Shown: positions 47,808-57,248, numbered from the stretch's first letter. The stretch: DNA of 64,000 bases from Biformimicrobium ophioploci (GCF_030270605.1 NZ_BSYJ01000003.1:186001-250000); one strand, 5' to 3'. Numbers and translations are program-made. Notes: generated by a model from the sequence alone, not told the origin.

Positions 47808-48965
47808 TTGAAGGGGCTGGTCCTCGTCCTGCTTTGCTGTGCCTTGCTCAGTGGCTGCGCCAACCCGCGCCAGCCTGTGATCCAGGAGCCCGTGGATGCG
47901 GGTTACCTGCTGAGCGGCGAGGCACTGCTGGGGCGTGAGGTGACTTCTGCCGAGCTGCCGGCGGACCCTGTGCTGCAGCTCTCCCCGGAGATGCGGGGCT
48001 TCCTCGATACCATCTCCCCGGATGCCTCCCCGCATACCCGCCTTAATCGCCTGCTACGGACCTGGGGCCGGGGCCGTTTCAATATGCAATACGACGCTTC
48101 CCAGACCTTTCCGGCCAGTGAGACCTTCGATAGCCGGGTTGGTAACTGCATGTCGTTCGCGAACATGATGGTGGCGCTGTCGCGGGAGCTGGGCACCAAC
48201 GCCTATTACAACTTTGTCGAGGTACCGCCGACCTGGGGGCAGGACGACCGCAGTTTTGTGACCTACCAGCACATCAATGTGGTGGTGGAGCAGCCGCACG
48301 GCCGCCGGGTAATGGATTTCAACCTCGCCGCCTATGACGCCACCTATCCACAGTGGCGCCTGACCGACCGCGAGGCATTTGCCTATTACTACAGTAATCG
48401 CGGGGTAGAGGCCATGAACCGCGGGCAGCCGGAGCTGGCGTTCCTGAATATGCGCAAGGCGCTGGACCTCAACCCGGGCAACAGTTATTTCTGGGTGAAC
48501 CTGGGCGGCCTCTATAGCCGCAGTGGCAAACAAGGCCCTGCTGAGCAGAGCTATCGCCAGGCGTTGCTTATCCGGCCGGATAACCTGCTGGCGATGAGTA
48601 ACCTGGAGCGACTCTATCGCGCGCAGGGGCGCTTTGCCGAGGCTGATGCCTATGCGCAGATGGTGGTTTTCCATCGCCAGCGCAACCCGTTTTATCTCTA
48701 TCACCTGGCAGAGCAGGCATTCGAGGCGGGTGACTACCGCACGGCCCGTAGCAACCTGCAGCGCGCCCTGCGCAAGATTCCCGAGGATCATCGCCTGCAC
48801 TTCCTGCGCGGCAAGGTAAATCACCAGCTTGGCCGCTATGACCAGGCCAGAGAGGATTTTCGGACCGCGGTGACGCTTGCAGACACTGACGAGAGCAAGC
48901 AAATCTATATGCAGCGCCTGGCTGAATTCGGTGAGCAGATGCGTGCCGAGGTGGCAGAGCAGTGA
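47808..48965 (+). CDS. Lipoprotein with transglutaminase-like and TPR domains
   Basis: A 385-residue lipoprotein with lipobox LLSGC (near residue 16). A transglutaminase-like region at about 80-195 includes RVGNCMSFANMMVALSRELG (candidate catalytic Cys) and TYQHINVVVEQ (candidate His). At least three TPR units follow at about 215-370 (AMNRGQPELAFLNMRKALDLNPGN, AEQSYRQALLIRPDN, YRTARSNLQRALRKIPEDH, YDQAREDFRTAV). TTG at 47808 is the likely start: it has GGGAG seven bases upstream and begins the signal peptide. The frame open to 47673 runs through the preceding terminator. The role is unknown, probably a periplasmic peptidase-like scaffold. Confidence 0.83.
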   Translation: MKGLVLVLLCCALLSGCANPRQPVIQEPVDAGYLLSGEALLGREVTSAELPADPVLQLSPEMRGFLDTISPDASPHTRLNRLLRTWGRGRFNMQYDASQTFPASETFDSRVGNCMSFANMMVALSRELGTNAYYNFVEVPPTWGQDDRSFVTYQHINVVVEQPHGRRVMDFNLAAYDATYPQWRLTDREAFAYYYSNRGVEAMNRGQPELAFLNMRKALDLNPGNSYFWVNLGGLYSRSGKQGPAEQSYRQALLIRPDNLLAMSNLERLYRAQGRFAEADAYAQMVVFHRQRNPFYLYHLAEQAFEAGDYRTARSNLQRALRKIPEDHRLHFLRGKVNHQLGRYDQAREDFRTAVTLADTDESKQIYMQRLAEFGEQMRAEVAEQ

Positions 48966-48979
48966 TCGGGTTGGCTGAT

Positions 48980-51900
48980 TCAGTGAAAATCATGTGATTG
49001 AACATCCAGTGTGAGCCTGTCGCTCAGGTCCTGGATATTGCCTGCCACCACATGGATTACCGGCGTGGTTTCCACACCGTCGGCAAAGCGGCTTTCGGTA
49101 CGCTGTACCGTACCCTTGATCAGCAACAGCTTGCCGCGCAGGATTTCCCGCTGGTGCCGCTCCTGCACACCCTCCCAGACCACGATGTTGCTGTTACCAG
49201 TTTCATCTTCCAGTGTCATAAACAGTACCCCGGCGGCAGTCGACGGACGCTGGCGGCAGGTCACCAGGCCGCAAATCCGCACGAAACGCCCGTGCGTCAG
49301 TTTCGCCAGATCCGCTGCACGGGTGCAGCGGCTGAACGGGTGCTGCGTACGTAACAATGCAAGAGGGTGGCGGCGCAGGCTGAGCCCCAGGTGCTGATAG
49401 TCTGCACTCACTTCTTCCACCTCCAGTGGTGTCGGCAGGTAACTGCCATCGTGCAGCGGGCCATCCTCCACCAGTAGCGGGCGCGACTCCTCGATGGCGC
49501 TGACTTCCCACTGGCTCTGGTGGCGGTGGCCGCTGAGGCTGTGCAGGGCATCACCGTGGGCAAGGCAGTCGAGGTCGCGGCTACTGAGCCGATAGCTACC
49601 GGCACGGCAGCGATTGTTGAGATCGCCGATACTTGCGAAGGGCGTTGTGCCGCGTGCGGTGAGCAGTGTTTCTGCGGCCTGCCTGGCGAGCCCGCGCACC
49701 AGGCGCAGGCCGAGGCGCAGCTGCGGTTTGCCCGGGTTGCTGGTGGCGATGAGGGTATGGTCCCAGTCACTGTGGTTGACGCACACCGGCAGGATTTCCA
49801 CATGGTGGCGGCGCGCATCCTGGATCAGCTGTGATGCGGAATAGAAGCCCATTGGCAGGCTGTTGAGCAGGCCGCAGAAAAATGCCGCGGGGTGATGCCG
49901 CTTGATCCACGCAGAGGCATAGGCCAGCAGGGCGAAGCTCGCGGAGTGGGATTCGGGGAAGCCGTAATCGCCAAAGCCTTTCATCTGCTCGAACAGGCGC
50001 CCGGCATAGTCTTCGCTGTAGCCGTTGGCGAGCATGCCGTCGATCAGTTTCTGGCGGTAGTGCAGCAGGTTGCCGTTCTTGCCCCAGCTACCCATAGCGC
50101 GGCGCAGCTGGTCGGCTTCGCCGCCAGAAAAATCGGCAGCTTCCATGGCGATCTGTATCACCTGTTCCTGGAAAATTGGCACACCGAGGGTGCGCGCCAG
50201 TACATTGCGCAATTTGAGATAATTCTCGTCCTGCTCCGGGCTTTCCAGTCCCTGGCGGCGACGCAGGAAGGGATGCACCATGCCCCCCTGAATCGGGCCC
50301 GGGCGGATAATGGCGATTTCGATTACCAGGTCGTAGAAGCACTGCGGGCGCAGCCGCGGCAGCATGCTCATCTGTGCACGCGACTCCACCTGGAACACGC
50401 CGATGCTGTCTGCCTCGCACAGCATGTCGTAGGTAGGTTTGTCGTCGCGCGGTATCTGCGCCAGCTCGAATGGCCTGCCCAGGTAACCGGATATGTAGCC
50501 GAGGCTCTTGCGAATCGCACTCAGCATACCCAGTGCCAGCACGTCTACTTTCAGCAGCTTGAGTGATTCCAGGTCGTCCTTGTCCCACTGGATGATGGTG
50601 CGGTCTTCCATGGCCGCGTTCTCCACCGGCACCAGCGCGCTGACGGTGTCTTTGGCAATCACGAAACCGCCCACATGCTGCGACAGGTGGCGCGGGAAGC
50701 CGACGATCTCCTCCACCAGTGCCACAAACTGTTGGGCGATGCGGGATTGCAGATCGATGCCGGCTTCCTGCAGTTTTTCATTCAGCAGGGCGGGGTTCCT
50801 GCGCCACGACAGTGAGCGGGCCAGCTGCGCCACCAGTTCCTCGCCGAGGCCGAGCGCCTTGCCCACGTCGCGCACGGCACTGCGGGCGCGATAGCTGATG
50901 ACCGTTGCGGCGAGGGCGGCACGCTCGCGGCCGTACTTGCGATAGATGTACTGAATGACTTCCTCGCGCCGCTCGTGTTCGAAGTCCACATCGATATCTG
51001 GCGGCTCGTCGCGTTCACGGGAGATAAAGCGCTCAAACAGCAGTGAACTTTCCGCCGGGTTGACGCTGGTGATAAACAGGCAGTAACACACAGCGGAGTT
51101 GGCAGCGGAGCCGCGCCCCTGGCAGAGGATCTGCTGGCTGCGGGCGAACTGGACTATGTCGTATACAGTGAGGAAATAATGCTCGTATTGCAGCTCTGCG
51201 ATCAGCGCCAGTTCCTTTTCAATCAGCTGGCGCACGCTGTCTGCAGTGCCTTCCGGCCAGCGCTGTTGCGCACCATCTTCCACCAGTTCGCGCAGGTACT
51301 CCGATGGCGTTTTGCCCTCCGGGACTACTTCCCCCGGATACTCGTAGCGCAGGGTGTCGAGAGAGAAATTGCATTGTGCGGCAACCCGTGTGGTTTCCTG
51401 CAGCAGCTTTTTCGGGTAAAGGCTTTGCAGCAATTGCCGCGGGCGCAGGTAGTGTTCGGCATTGGCCATGAGCCTGTGGCCAAGCTGTTCGACGCTGGTG
51501 TTGTGGCGGATGGCGGTCAGCACGTCCTGCAACGGCTTGCGCGCAGGAATATGCATATGCACATTGCCGCAGGCCACCAGCGGTGCTTCCAGCAGGGTGC
51601 CAAGCCCGTACAGCGACTCCAGGTATTCCTGCTCGCTATGGTGCCAGTGCAGGTGGGCACCTACCCACATCCTGCCGGGAAACCACTGCGCCAGCTGTGC
51701 GCCCAGCGCTGCTTCTTCATCCAGCCGGTGTCGCTCCGGCAGCCAGATCACAAGGCAGTTGCGCAGATGTTTTTTCAGGTCTTTTAACCCAAGTTCATAC
51801 TCGCCCTTGGGGCTGCGCCGGCGCGCGCGGGTGATCAGCTGTGACAGCGCCGCATAGCCGCCGCGGTTCTGCGCAAGCACGGCAATGCTGGTTTCTTCAC

Positions 51901-52108
51901 GCAGGCGAAAGGTGCTGCCGATCAGCAGCTTGATGCCGTGTACCTTGGCTTCATTGTGCGCGCGCACTACGCCGGCCAGGGAACATTCGTCGGTAATAGC
52001 GATGGCACTGTAGCCGAGTTCTGCGGCGCGCCGCACCAGCTCCTCGGGATGCGAGGCGCCGTGCAGGAAGGTGAAGTTGCTCAGGCAATGGAGCTCTGCG
52101 TATGACAT
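48980..52108 (-). CDS. dnaE2: Error-prone DNA polymerase DnaE2 (ImuC)
   Basis: A 1042-residue C-family polymerase for SOS mutagenesis and lesion bypass (typical ~1020-1080). The N-terminal PHP domain (YAELHCLSNFTFLHGASHPEELVRRA) is followed by the palm with PDIDVDFEHERREEVIQYIY (near 370-390), two of whose Asp residues are catalytic. A helix-hairpin-helix region follows, then a C-terminal OB fold (FVRICGLVTCRQRPSTAAGVLFMTLEDETG, near 925-955). The PHP and C-terminal regions are shorter than in replicative DnaE. It follows imuB by 12 bases in one operon behind a LexA box. Confidence 0.95.
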   Translation of the reverse strand: MSYAELHCLSNFTFLHGASHPEELVRRAAELGYSAIAITDECSLAGVVRAHNEAKVHGIKLLIGSTFRLREETSIAVLAQNRGGYAALSQLITRARRRSPKGEYELGLKDLKKHLRNCLVIWLPERHRLDEEAALGAQLAQWFPGRMWVGAHLHWHHSEQEYLESLYGLGTLLEAPLVACGNVHMHIPARKPLQDVLTAIRHNTSVEQLGHRLMANAEHYLRPRQLLQSLYPKKLLQETTRVAAQCNFSLDTLRYEYPGEVVPEGKTPSEYLRELVEDGAQQRWPEGTADSVRQLIEKELALIAELQYEHYFLTVYDIVQFARSQQILCQGRGSAANSAVCYCLFITSVNPAESSLLFERFISRERDEPPDIDVDFEHERREEVIQYIYRKYGRERAALAATVISYRARSAVRDVGKALGLGEELVAQLARSLSWRRNPALLNEKLQEAGIDLQSRIAQQFVALVEEIVGFPRHLSQHVGGFVIAKDTVSALVPVENAAMEDRTIIQWDKDDLESLKLLKVDVLALGMLSAIRKSLGYISGYLGRPFELAQIPRDDKPTYDMLCEADSIGVFQVESRAQMSMLPRLRPQCFYDLVIEIAIIRPGPIQGGMVHPFLRRRQGLESPEQDENYLKLRNVLARTLGVPIFQEQVIQIAMEAADFSGGEADQLRRAMGSWGKNGNLLHYRQKLIDGMLANGYSEDYAGRLFEQMKGFGDYGFPESHSASFALLAYASAWIKRHHPAAFFCGLLNSLPMGFYSASQLIQDARRHHVEILPVCVNHSDWDHTLIATSNPGKPQLRLGLRLVRGLARQAAETLLTARGTTPFASIGDLNNRCRAGSYRLSSRDLDCLAHGDALHSLSGHRHQSQWEVSAIEESRPLLVEDGPLHDGSYLPTPLEVEEVSADYQHLGLSLRRHPLALLRTQHPFSRCTRAADLAKLTHGRFVRICGLVTCRQRPSTAAGVLFMTLEDETGNSNIVVWEGVQERHQREILRGKLLLIKGTVQRTESRFADGVETTPVIHVVAGNIQDLSDRLTLDVQSHDFH

Positions 52109-52120
52109 AGCCAGTGCTCG

Positions 52121-53608
52121 CTACGCAAACACGCCGTGCAGGAACCAGCGTCGGTTGCCCAGGTGCTGGAAGATCCAGTAAAGGCCGCCGTCTTCAGTTG
52201 CCGCGATGTAATAGTCCCGCGCGCAGCGAGCCTGCCACCAGTTACCGTCGATCCGTTCCGGCCCTTCTACCAGGGTCAGCGGTCCGTTGTACCAGGGCTT
52301 GTCATCCCGCAATGGCAGCAGCTCGGGTTTAGGCAGCAGCCAGTGCGGCCGCGGCGGCAGTGTCTCGATGGCGATCTCTGCCCGGGCCTTGCCGCTGCTG
52401 ATGGGAAACGGCCGCTCTTCCCACGACAGTTCCGGCACATGGTTCTCCACCAGTGCAAACTGCATTGCGGCGCCGCTGCCGAGACGGGCGTTGAGCCTGT
52501 CCGCCAGGCGCCGCAACTTCTCCTGCTGTAGCGCCTGTTGCTGTGCCGGATCCGGGAACAGGTCGGACGCGCCCAGCAGGGACTGGTCGGCAACCGGGCT
52601 GAATGCATCGCTGTGCAGGCGAATGGTTTCCACTCCGTCGGGGAAGCGCTGCTGCTCCAGTTTGAGCTGGCTCAGGCTGGCAAAGGTTTCCCGGTCGTTA
52701 CCCGGTTGCGCCAGGTCCACGGCCAGCTCGCGCGATTGTTTGTCGGCACTGATAAAGGTCCAGTGCAGCCGGCCGCACAGCAGCTGGCGCACGCGCAGGT
52801 AATCTTCCAGATAGCCCAGCAGGCGCCCCATGGGGAAGCGCATCTGCTCGGTGGAGGTGAGACTGTGGCCGATCTGGACTTCCTGCCGGAATACCTCCGG
52901 AGGGGCGAACAGCGGTTGTGGATCGGTTTCACTCCCGTCGATGCGGTCCAGATAGCGGCAGAATTCCTTGCCGAACCGTTTGCCCACCTGTGCGCGCGAC
53001 AGGCGCAGTATTGCGCCGAGCTGGCGCAGGCCCATGCCGTGCAACTGTTTGCGCACCCGCGCACTGCAGTCGAGGCTGTCCACCGGCAGTGCCCGCAGGC
53101 GCTGCAGCAGCTTTTCCCGGTCCAGTGCCTGTGTGTCAGGTTGCCAGCAGGCCAGCGGCGACTCGGGGTCATGCAGGCTAAGCAGGCTGGCGGCTTCCGG
53201 ACTGTGGGCGAGGCCGAACACAGGTGCGCTGACCTGCTCAGCAAGACCACTGCTAAAGCGCTGCCAGAAGGTTTCCAGCGAGCCGTGCAGGCGCAGGCAG
53301 GAGCCTATTTCCAGCAGCAGGGCATCCGGCTGGCGCAGGCTGACCTGGGGGGTAAAGCGATAGCTCCAGGTGGCAAGGCGCTCCAGTGCCTGCTGCTCGC
53401 GTTCACGTTCTTGCGGTATCACCTGCAGGGCCTGGTGCAGGCTGCGTGCCCGGCTGACCAGTAATCCCGCTTCTATACCGGCTTCCAGGGCCGCGGCATT
53501 GGCCATGACCACGCGCTGCCCGGCCGCAATCGCGGTGGGACGGGCGCTGCGCTCGGCGGCAAAGACCGCCAGTGGCAGCAGGGGAAAACGGGTACACAGC
53601 CAGAGCAT
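52121..53608 (-). CDS. imuB: ImuB, inactive Y-family polymerase-like protein
   Basis: A 495-residue partner of DnaE2. The start MLWLCTRFPLLPLAVFAAE and the Y-family core are recognisable (VMANAAALEAGIEAGLLVSRA, PDALLLEIGSCLRLHGS). Where catalytic Y-family polymerases have acidic residues, this protein has LLLEIG, consistent with the non-catalytic adaptor role known for ImuB, which links DnaE2 to the beta clamp. A helix-hairpin-helix region (LRQLGAILRLSRAQVGKRFG) is near 190. It is the first gene of the cassette and the LexA box is 32-51 bases upstream. No imuA is adjacent. Confidence 0.93.
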   Translation of the reverse strand: MLWLCTRFPLLPLAVFAAERSARPTAIAAGQRVVMANAAALEAGIEAGLLVSRARSLHQALQVIPQEREREQQALERLATWSYRFTPQVSLRQPDALLLEIGSCLRLHGSLETFWQRFSSGLAEQVSAPVFGLAHSPEAASLLSLHDPESPLACWQPDTQALDREKLLQRLRALPVDSLDCSARVRKQLHGMGLRQLGAILRLSRAQVGKRFGKEFCRYLDRIDGSETDPQPLFAPPEVFRQEVQIGHSLTSTEQMRFPMGRLLGYLEDYLRVRQLLCGRLHWTFISADKQSRELAVDLAQPGNDRETFASLSQLKLEQQRFPDGVETIRLHSDAFSPVADQSLLGASDLFPDPAQQQALQQEKLRRLADRLNARLGSGAAMQFALVENHVPELSWEERPFPISSGKARAEIAIETLPPRPHWLLPKPELLPLRDDKPWYNGPLTLVEGPERIDGNWWQARCARDYYIAATEDGGLYWIFQHLGNRRWFLHGVFA

Positions 53609-53639
53609 CGGGGCACAGGTAGGGCTCAGTTAATAACGG

Positions 53640-53659
53640 TACTGTGAATATATACAGTA
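53640..53659. promoter_or_regulatory. LexA binding site (SOS box) of imuB-dnaE2
   Basis: TACTGTGAATATATACAGTA fits the gammaproteobacterial consensus TACTGTATATATATACAGTA with two changes in the middle and intact CTGT/ACAG ends. It lies 32-51 bases upstream of imuB, as expected for SOS-controlled promoters. Confidence 0.9.
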
Positions 53660-53747
53660 TTTCGGGGATGGCAAGGGTGATGTGCGGCCGGGGCGTCAGG
53701 GGAGGGAGAGTTGACGCCAGGGAGGCGTCAACCGTCGAGGATTGAGT

Positions 53748-54152
53748 TTAGTGCCAGGCTCCGAGTATCGCGCCCATCAACGTAAACGCCACCAGGTTGT
53801 AGCCGGCATTGATGGACCAGAGTTTGAAGGAGCGTCTTTCGAACAGGTCGTTGACCCCCATGGTGGTTGCCACGAAAGCGACGGCCAGCAGAATGCCGTG
53901 GATAATGCCGGCAACGATACTCTTCTTGCCCAGAATCATGGCCAGCGCGGTGGCCGCAATCAGCATCAGGATAAAGCTCAGACCGAAAGTGATGGCCGGG
54001 TGCCCCTGCCGGGCCTTTTCCTCGGTCATTCCGGTTTCCGCCATCCAGGGCTTTGAAAACAGCGGGCCATACCAGATGCCGCCGACGATAAAGGCTGAAA
54101 AAGCCGCAACGAAAACGGCAGCAAAGTTGATATCTGCGAATGCGTGTTCCAT
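53748..54152 (-). CDS. DUF1761 family membrane protein
   Basis: A 134-residue membrane protein of the DUF1761 family, of unknown function. Four hydrophobic helices are visible. Family landmarks are GGIWYGPLFSKPWM (near 25-38), the LYSPFILSF-like FGLSFILMLIAA, and the C-terminal NAGYNLVAFTLMGAILGAW. It lies upstream of imuB on the same strand, separated by a ~140-base gap that contains the LexA box, so it is a separate unit. Confidence 0.85.
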   Translation of the reverse strand: MEHAFADINFAAVFVAAFSAFIVGGIWYGPLFSKPWMAETGMTEEKARQGHPAITFGLSFILMLIAATALAMILGKKSIVAGIIHGILLAVAFVATTMGVNDLFERRSFKLWSINAGYNLVAFTLMGAILGAWH

Positions 54153-54254
54153 GGTGGATCCTCGTTTTTATTATTGAACGGGGCGAGAATATCACGCCAG
54201 AGCGCCATGTGACGCTACAGTTAAGAGGCGGGATATTAATTAAAAGGAAATCCC

Positions 54255-55133
54255 TTGGCTGGAATACCGAATAATCCTGGCGGCACCAACTTCGCGGGTA
54301 CTGATCGACTGCCGCCGGACGAGGCCGGTCAGCAGCTGGCCAACTTCATTGGCCGCCACAGGCGTTTGCTGGTCCTGACCGGTGCTGGCATCAGTACCGA
54401 TTCGGGCATTCCTGCCTATCGTGACGAGCGTGGCGTCTGGAAAAACCCGCCGCCGGTTCAGCACCAGGACTTTATGGGTAGCGAGGAAGCGCGCCGACGC
54501 TACTGGGGGCGCAGCCTGCTGGGTTGGCCGCTGCTGAGTACCTCGCAGCCAAGCGCCGGGCATCACCACCTGGCTGAGATTGAACAGCGCGGGCACCTGG
54601 AGCTACTGGTGACCCAGAATGTGGATCGCCTGCACCAGCGGGCCGGCACCCGACAAGTACTGGACCTGCATGGTCGCGCGGACGAAGTGGTGTGCATGGG
54701 TTGCGGTGCGCGTAGTGAGCGGCAGCGGATACACGACCACAGCGCTGCGATGAACCCCTCATTTCTACAGCATCAGGCGGGCGCGGCACCTGATGGTGAC
54801 GCACAGCTGGAATTAGACTTCAGCAAATTCCTTGTTATTGACTGTGAACACTGTGGCGGGATTCTGAAGCCGGATGTCGTGTTTTTCGGGGACAATGTAC
54901 CGCGCGATCGCGTGGATGTGGCGCTCCGGGCGCTGCAGCAGAGTGACGCGCTGCTGGTGGTGGGTTCATCATTGATGGTGTACTCGGGCTTCCGTTTTTG
55001 CCGCCACGCACACGCATGGGGCAAGCCCATTGCCGCGCTGACACTGGGGCGTACGCGGGCCGATGACCTGCTCGACCTGAAGCTGAACGCCAGCATCGGT
55101 GAAACCCTGCAGGTATTGCTCGAACAAATGTAA
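54255..55133 (+). CDS. Sir2 family NAD-dependent protein deacetylase
   Basis: A 292-residue sirtuin that removes acyl groups from lysine using NAD+. Motifs are LTGAGISTDSGIPAYRDERGVW (near 40-60, NAD pocket), TQNVDRLHQRAG (near 120), the catalytic His in VLDLHGRADEVVCMGC (near 140), and zinc cysteines CMGCGARS and CEHCGG. VVGSSLMVYSGFRF completes the fold. The zinc module insertion (NPSFLQHQAGAAPDGDAQLELDF) is long. The start is TTG at 54255 with AAGGA seven bases upstream. Confidence 0.92.
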   Translation: MAGIPNNPGGTNFAGTDRLPPDEAGQQLANFIGRHRRLLVLTGAGISTDSGIPAYRDERGVWKNPPPVQHQDFMGSEEARRRYWGRSLLGWPLLSTSQPSAGHHHLAEIEQRGHLELLVTQNVDRLHQRAGTRQVLDLHGRADEVVCMGCGARSERQRIHDHSAAMNPSFLQHQAGAAPDGDAQLELDFSKFLVIDCEHCGGILKPDVVFFGDNVPRDRVDVALRALQQSDALLVVGSSLMVYSGFRFCRHAHAWGKPIAALTLGRTRADDLLDLKLNASIGETLQVLLEQM

Positions 55134-55164
55134 CGGGTTGAGGGATCGCACTGCCGCACCCGGC

Positions 55165-55197
55165 GTGAAGATCGTGTGAAGATCACGTGAAAATGCG
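55165..55197 (+). promoter_or_regulatory. Three tandem 11-bp direct repeats, candidate response-regulator site
   Basis: GTGAAGATCGT, GTGAAGATCAC and GTGAAAATGCG stand head to tail with an exact 11-base period. Repeats in helical phase are typical binding sites of OmpR/PhoB-type response regulators. They lie about 21-53 bases upstream of a candidate -35 element for the outer-membrane protein gene. Confidence 0.55.
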
Positions 55198-55217
55198 CGA
55201 AATCGGCTGCCATACGA

Positions 55218-55246
55218 TTGCAGCTATGGCTGCGGCACAGAATAAT
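55218..55246 (+). promoter_or_regulatory. Candidate promoter of the DUF2860 gene
   Basis: TTGCAG (55218-55223) and AATAAT (55241-55246) are separated by 17 bases, a plausible sigma-70 pair, 29 bases upstream of the start codon. Confidence 0.4.
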
Positions 55247-55274
55247 CCGCCCAAACCGTCTATCTATAAGAGTT

Positions 55275-56297
55275 ATGAAAAAGATATATCTCTGTGGTGC
55301 CTTGCTCTGCGCCGTCTCGAATGCCGCCCTGGCCCAGAACCCGTTTGCGATTCCGCAGGAGAAAGGTTGGTCCGGCTGGGTGAACCTGGGCGTTGGCGGC
55401 ATACGCCGGGCCAGTAACCTGTCGGCGGGATCCTCCCTGGAGGCAGACAAGGGGGCGCGCACAGACTCCCTGTTTGAGTCGCCGGACGCGGTTTCGGTAC
55501 CGACGCCCGCATTTGCCGCCGACATCCGTTACACCATGGTGCCCGGCAAGCTGCAGTTCTATTTTGGTGGCCTGATACAGGACATCCTGCGATTCGACCT
55601 GGCCCAGCAGGTGGGGGTGCGATATCACCCCGAAGGTTACGGTGTGGTGAGTGCGTCGGTGGTATTCACCGGCGTGCCGCGGAATGTCTGGGAAGATCCC
55701 TATCTGGAGAATATCGATCGGGATGAAACCCAGCGCGAGGCGCTCGGATTCAGGCTTGGTTACAGCAGTATCGAGCGAGCCGGCCCGGAATTCGACTACA
55801 CCTATCGCAGCATCAGTCTGGATGAAGAATCCGGTGCTGCGCTGGTGGCCTCGGATGTGCTGACACCATTCCAGGCGGCCATGCTGGACAGGGAGGGCAG
55901 CACGCACTTTGTGTCTGCCGGCTACCGTGTACCGGTGGATCGCTGTAACCGCCTGATTCCTCAGGTCATTTACGAGGAGAGCGACCTGGATGGGGAGGCC
56001 GTCTCAGGTAGTCGTGTGGGGCTGCAGATGACTCATGTCTGGACCAGCAAGCCCTGGACTGTCATTACCAATACCTATGCCGGCCTGCGCGATGCGGATG
56101 ACGAGCACCCGTTATATAGCGAGCGCGCGGACGCCAGCGAGTGGGCCATCAACTCACGGGTTTCCTACCGGCAGTGCTTCGGCTGGGAAAACTGGTCGTG
56201 TTTTGCCAGCGCCGGCTACGGGCGCAGCAACTCGGACATCTCCTTCTTCGATGTCGACCTGACCAATGTTTCGGCCGGGGTTACTTACCGTTTCTAG
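55275..56297 (+). CDS. DUF2860 family outer-membrane beta-barrel protein
   Basis: A 340-residue exported protein of the DUF2860 type. A signal peptide (KKIYLCGALLCAVSNAALAQ) is followed by alternating aromatic/hydrophobic beta strands typical of an outer-membrane barrel. It ends in the C-terminal TYRF, a terminal aromatic signal used by the BAM machinery. Family function is unknown. The start at 55275 is the first with a proper signal peptide, although its ribosome site is weak. Three 11-bp repeats and a candidate promoter precede it, which suggests control by a two-component system. Confidence 0.82.
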   Translation: MKKIYLCGALLCAVSNAALAQNPFAIPQEKGWSGWVNLGVGGIRRASNLSAGSSLEADKGARTDSLFESPDAVSVPTPAFAADIRYTMVPGKLQFYFGGLIQDILRFDLAQQVGVRYHPEGYGVVSASVVFTGVPRNVWEDPYLENIDRDETQREALGFRLGYSSIERAGPEFDYTYRSISLDEESGAALVASDVLTPFQAAMLDREGSTHFVSAGYRVPVDRCNRLIPQVIYEESDLDGEAVSGSRVGLQMTHVWTSKPWTVITNTYAGLRDADDEHPLYSERADASEWAINSRVSYRQCFGWENWSCFASAGYGRSNSDISFFDVDLTNVSAGVTYRF

Positions 56298-56329
56298 GCT
56301 TTTGGCACGCGTCCGGGTTCAGGCCCGGG

Positions 56330-57163
56330 TCAAGCCTGCGACAAGCCGAGCCGATCGGTCCAGTCTCCAATCAGTGTGCGGTCATCCACGTCCCAGGGGT
56401 GGAAATCTTCCCGGTAGAAATCGCGATAGGGCTTGCGTACGCTCGGCATAAGGCCGTGTTTGCCATAGAAAAATTTCCACGCCTTTTTCAGGTGTCGCCA
56501 GCGCGGCAGGATACGCAGTCGCCACAGAGTAATGGTGGTGTAGCGGATCATCCGCAATACGAATATCGTGACGCTGATCCTGCACATGGCGCGCAGTATC
56601 TTGCGATCACCGCATTGCTGCATAAAAACGTCAAAAGCCACAGCCTTGTGCTCGATCTCTTCCACCGCATGCCAGAGAAACATTTCCCGGATGGACTTGG
56701 GGAAGTCTTCCAGCACCTGCGGGGCTGACAGTATCCAATGTGCCATGATCGCGGTGATATGCTCCATGGAGACGGTCATCGCGAGGATTTTTTCGGGCGG
56801 CAGCTTGCTCAACCGGTCATCCAGCACGGACTGCAGGCGCTGCTCGAACCTCGCCATGGGTATCCCCATTTCCGCAAACTGCTGGTTGATCCGGTCGTGG
56901 GCCACACCATGGTGGGCTTCCTGGTGGATAAAGCCGCGTACCTGTTCTTTGAGCTTCTCCCCTTTCAGGTTGTCCTGGTAATGGCGTGCGGACTTGATGA
57001 AATTGCGCTCGCCAGCCGGGAACGTCGAGGACATCGACGCAAAGAATGCCGCCACTATGGGATTTTCGGAAAACCACTGCTCCAGCGCATCCTGTTCCTC
57101 ACGGAAGCGCATCGCGCGCGCCGGAACCTTCAGGCTGGAACCCAGGTGGGCTGTGTCAGTCAT
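56330..57163 (-). CDS. Predicted metal-dependent hydrolase, PF10118 family
   Basis: A 277-residue protein of the PF10118 family, listed as predicted metal-dependent hydrolases. Candidate metal ligands are EAHHGVAH (near 82-89), EHITAIMAHWIL (near 135) and HAVEEIEHKAVAFDVF (near 168-182). This is an all-helical pattern reminiscent of di-iron proteins. One hydrophobic segment near 205-220 may be membrane-associated. The substrate is unknown. It is convergent with the DUF2860 gene. Confidence 0.85.
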   Translation of the reverse strand: MTDTAHLGSSLKVPARAMRFREEQDALEQWFSENPIVAAFFASMSSTFPAGERNFIKSARHYQDNLKGEKLKEQVRGFIHQEAHHGVAHDRINQQFAEMGIPMARFEQRLQSVLDDRLSKLPPEKILAMTVSMEHITAIMAHWILSAPQVLEDFPKSIREMFLWHAVEEIEHKAVAFDVFMQQCGDRKILRAMCRISVTIFVLRMIRYTTITLWRLRILPRWRHLKKAWKFFYGKHGLMPSVRKPYRDFYREDFHPWDVDDRTLIGDWTDRLGLSQA

Positions 57164-57248
57164 GGGTCAGTCCTATCTTGCCTGAGTGTATTGATAACAC
57201 AGTTACCTCGCCCGTGGTTTGACCTGAGTGAATATTCCGCAGATGAAT

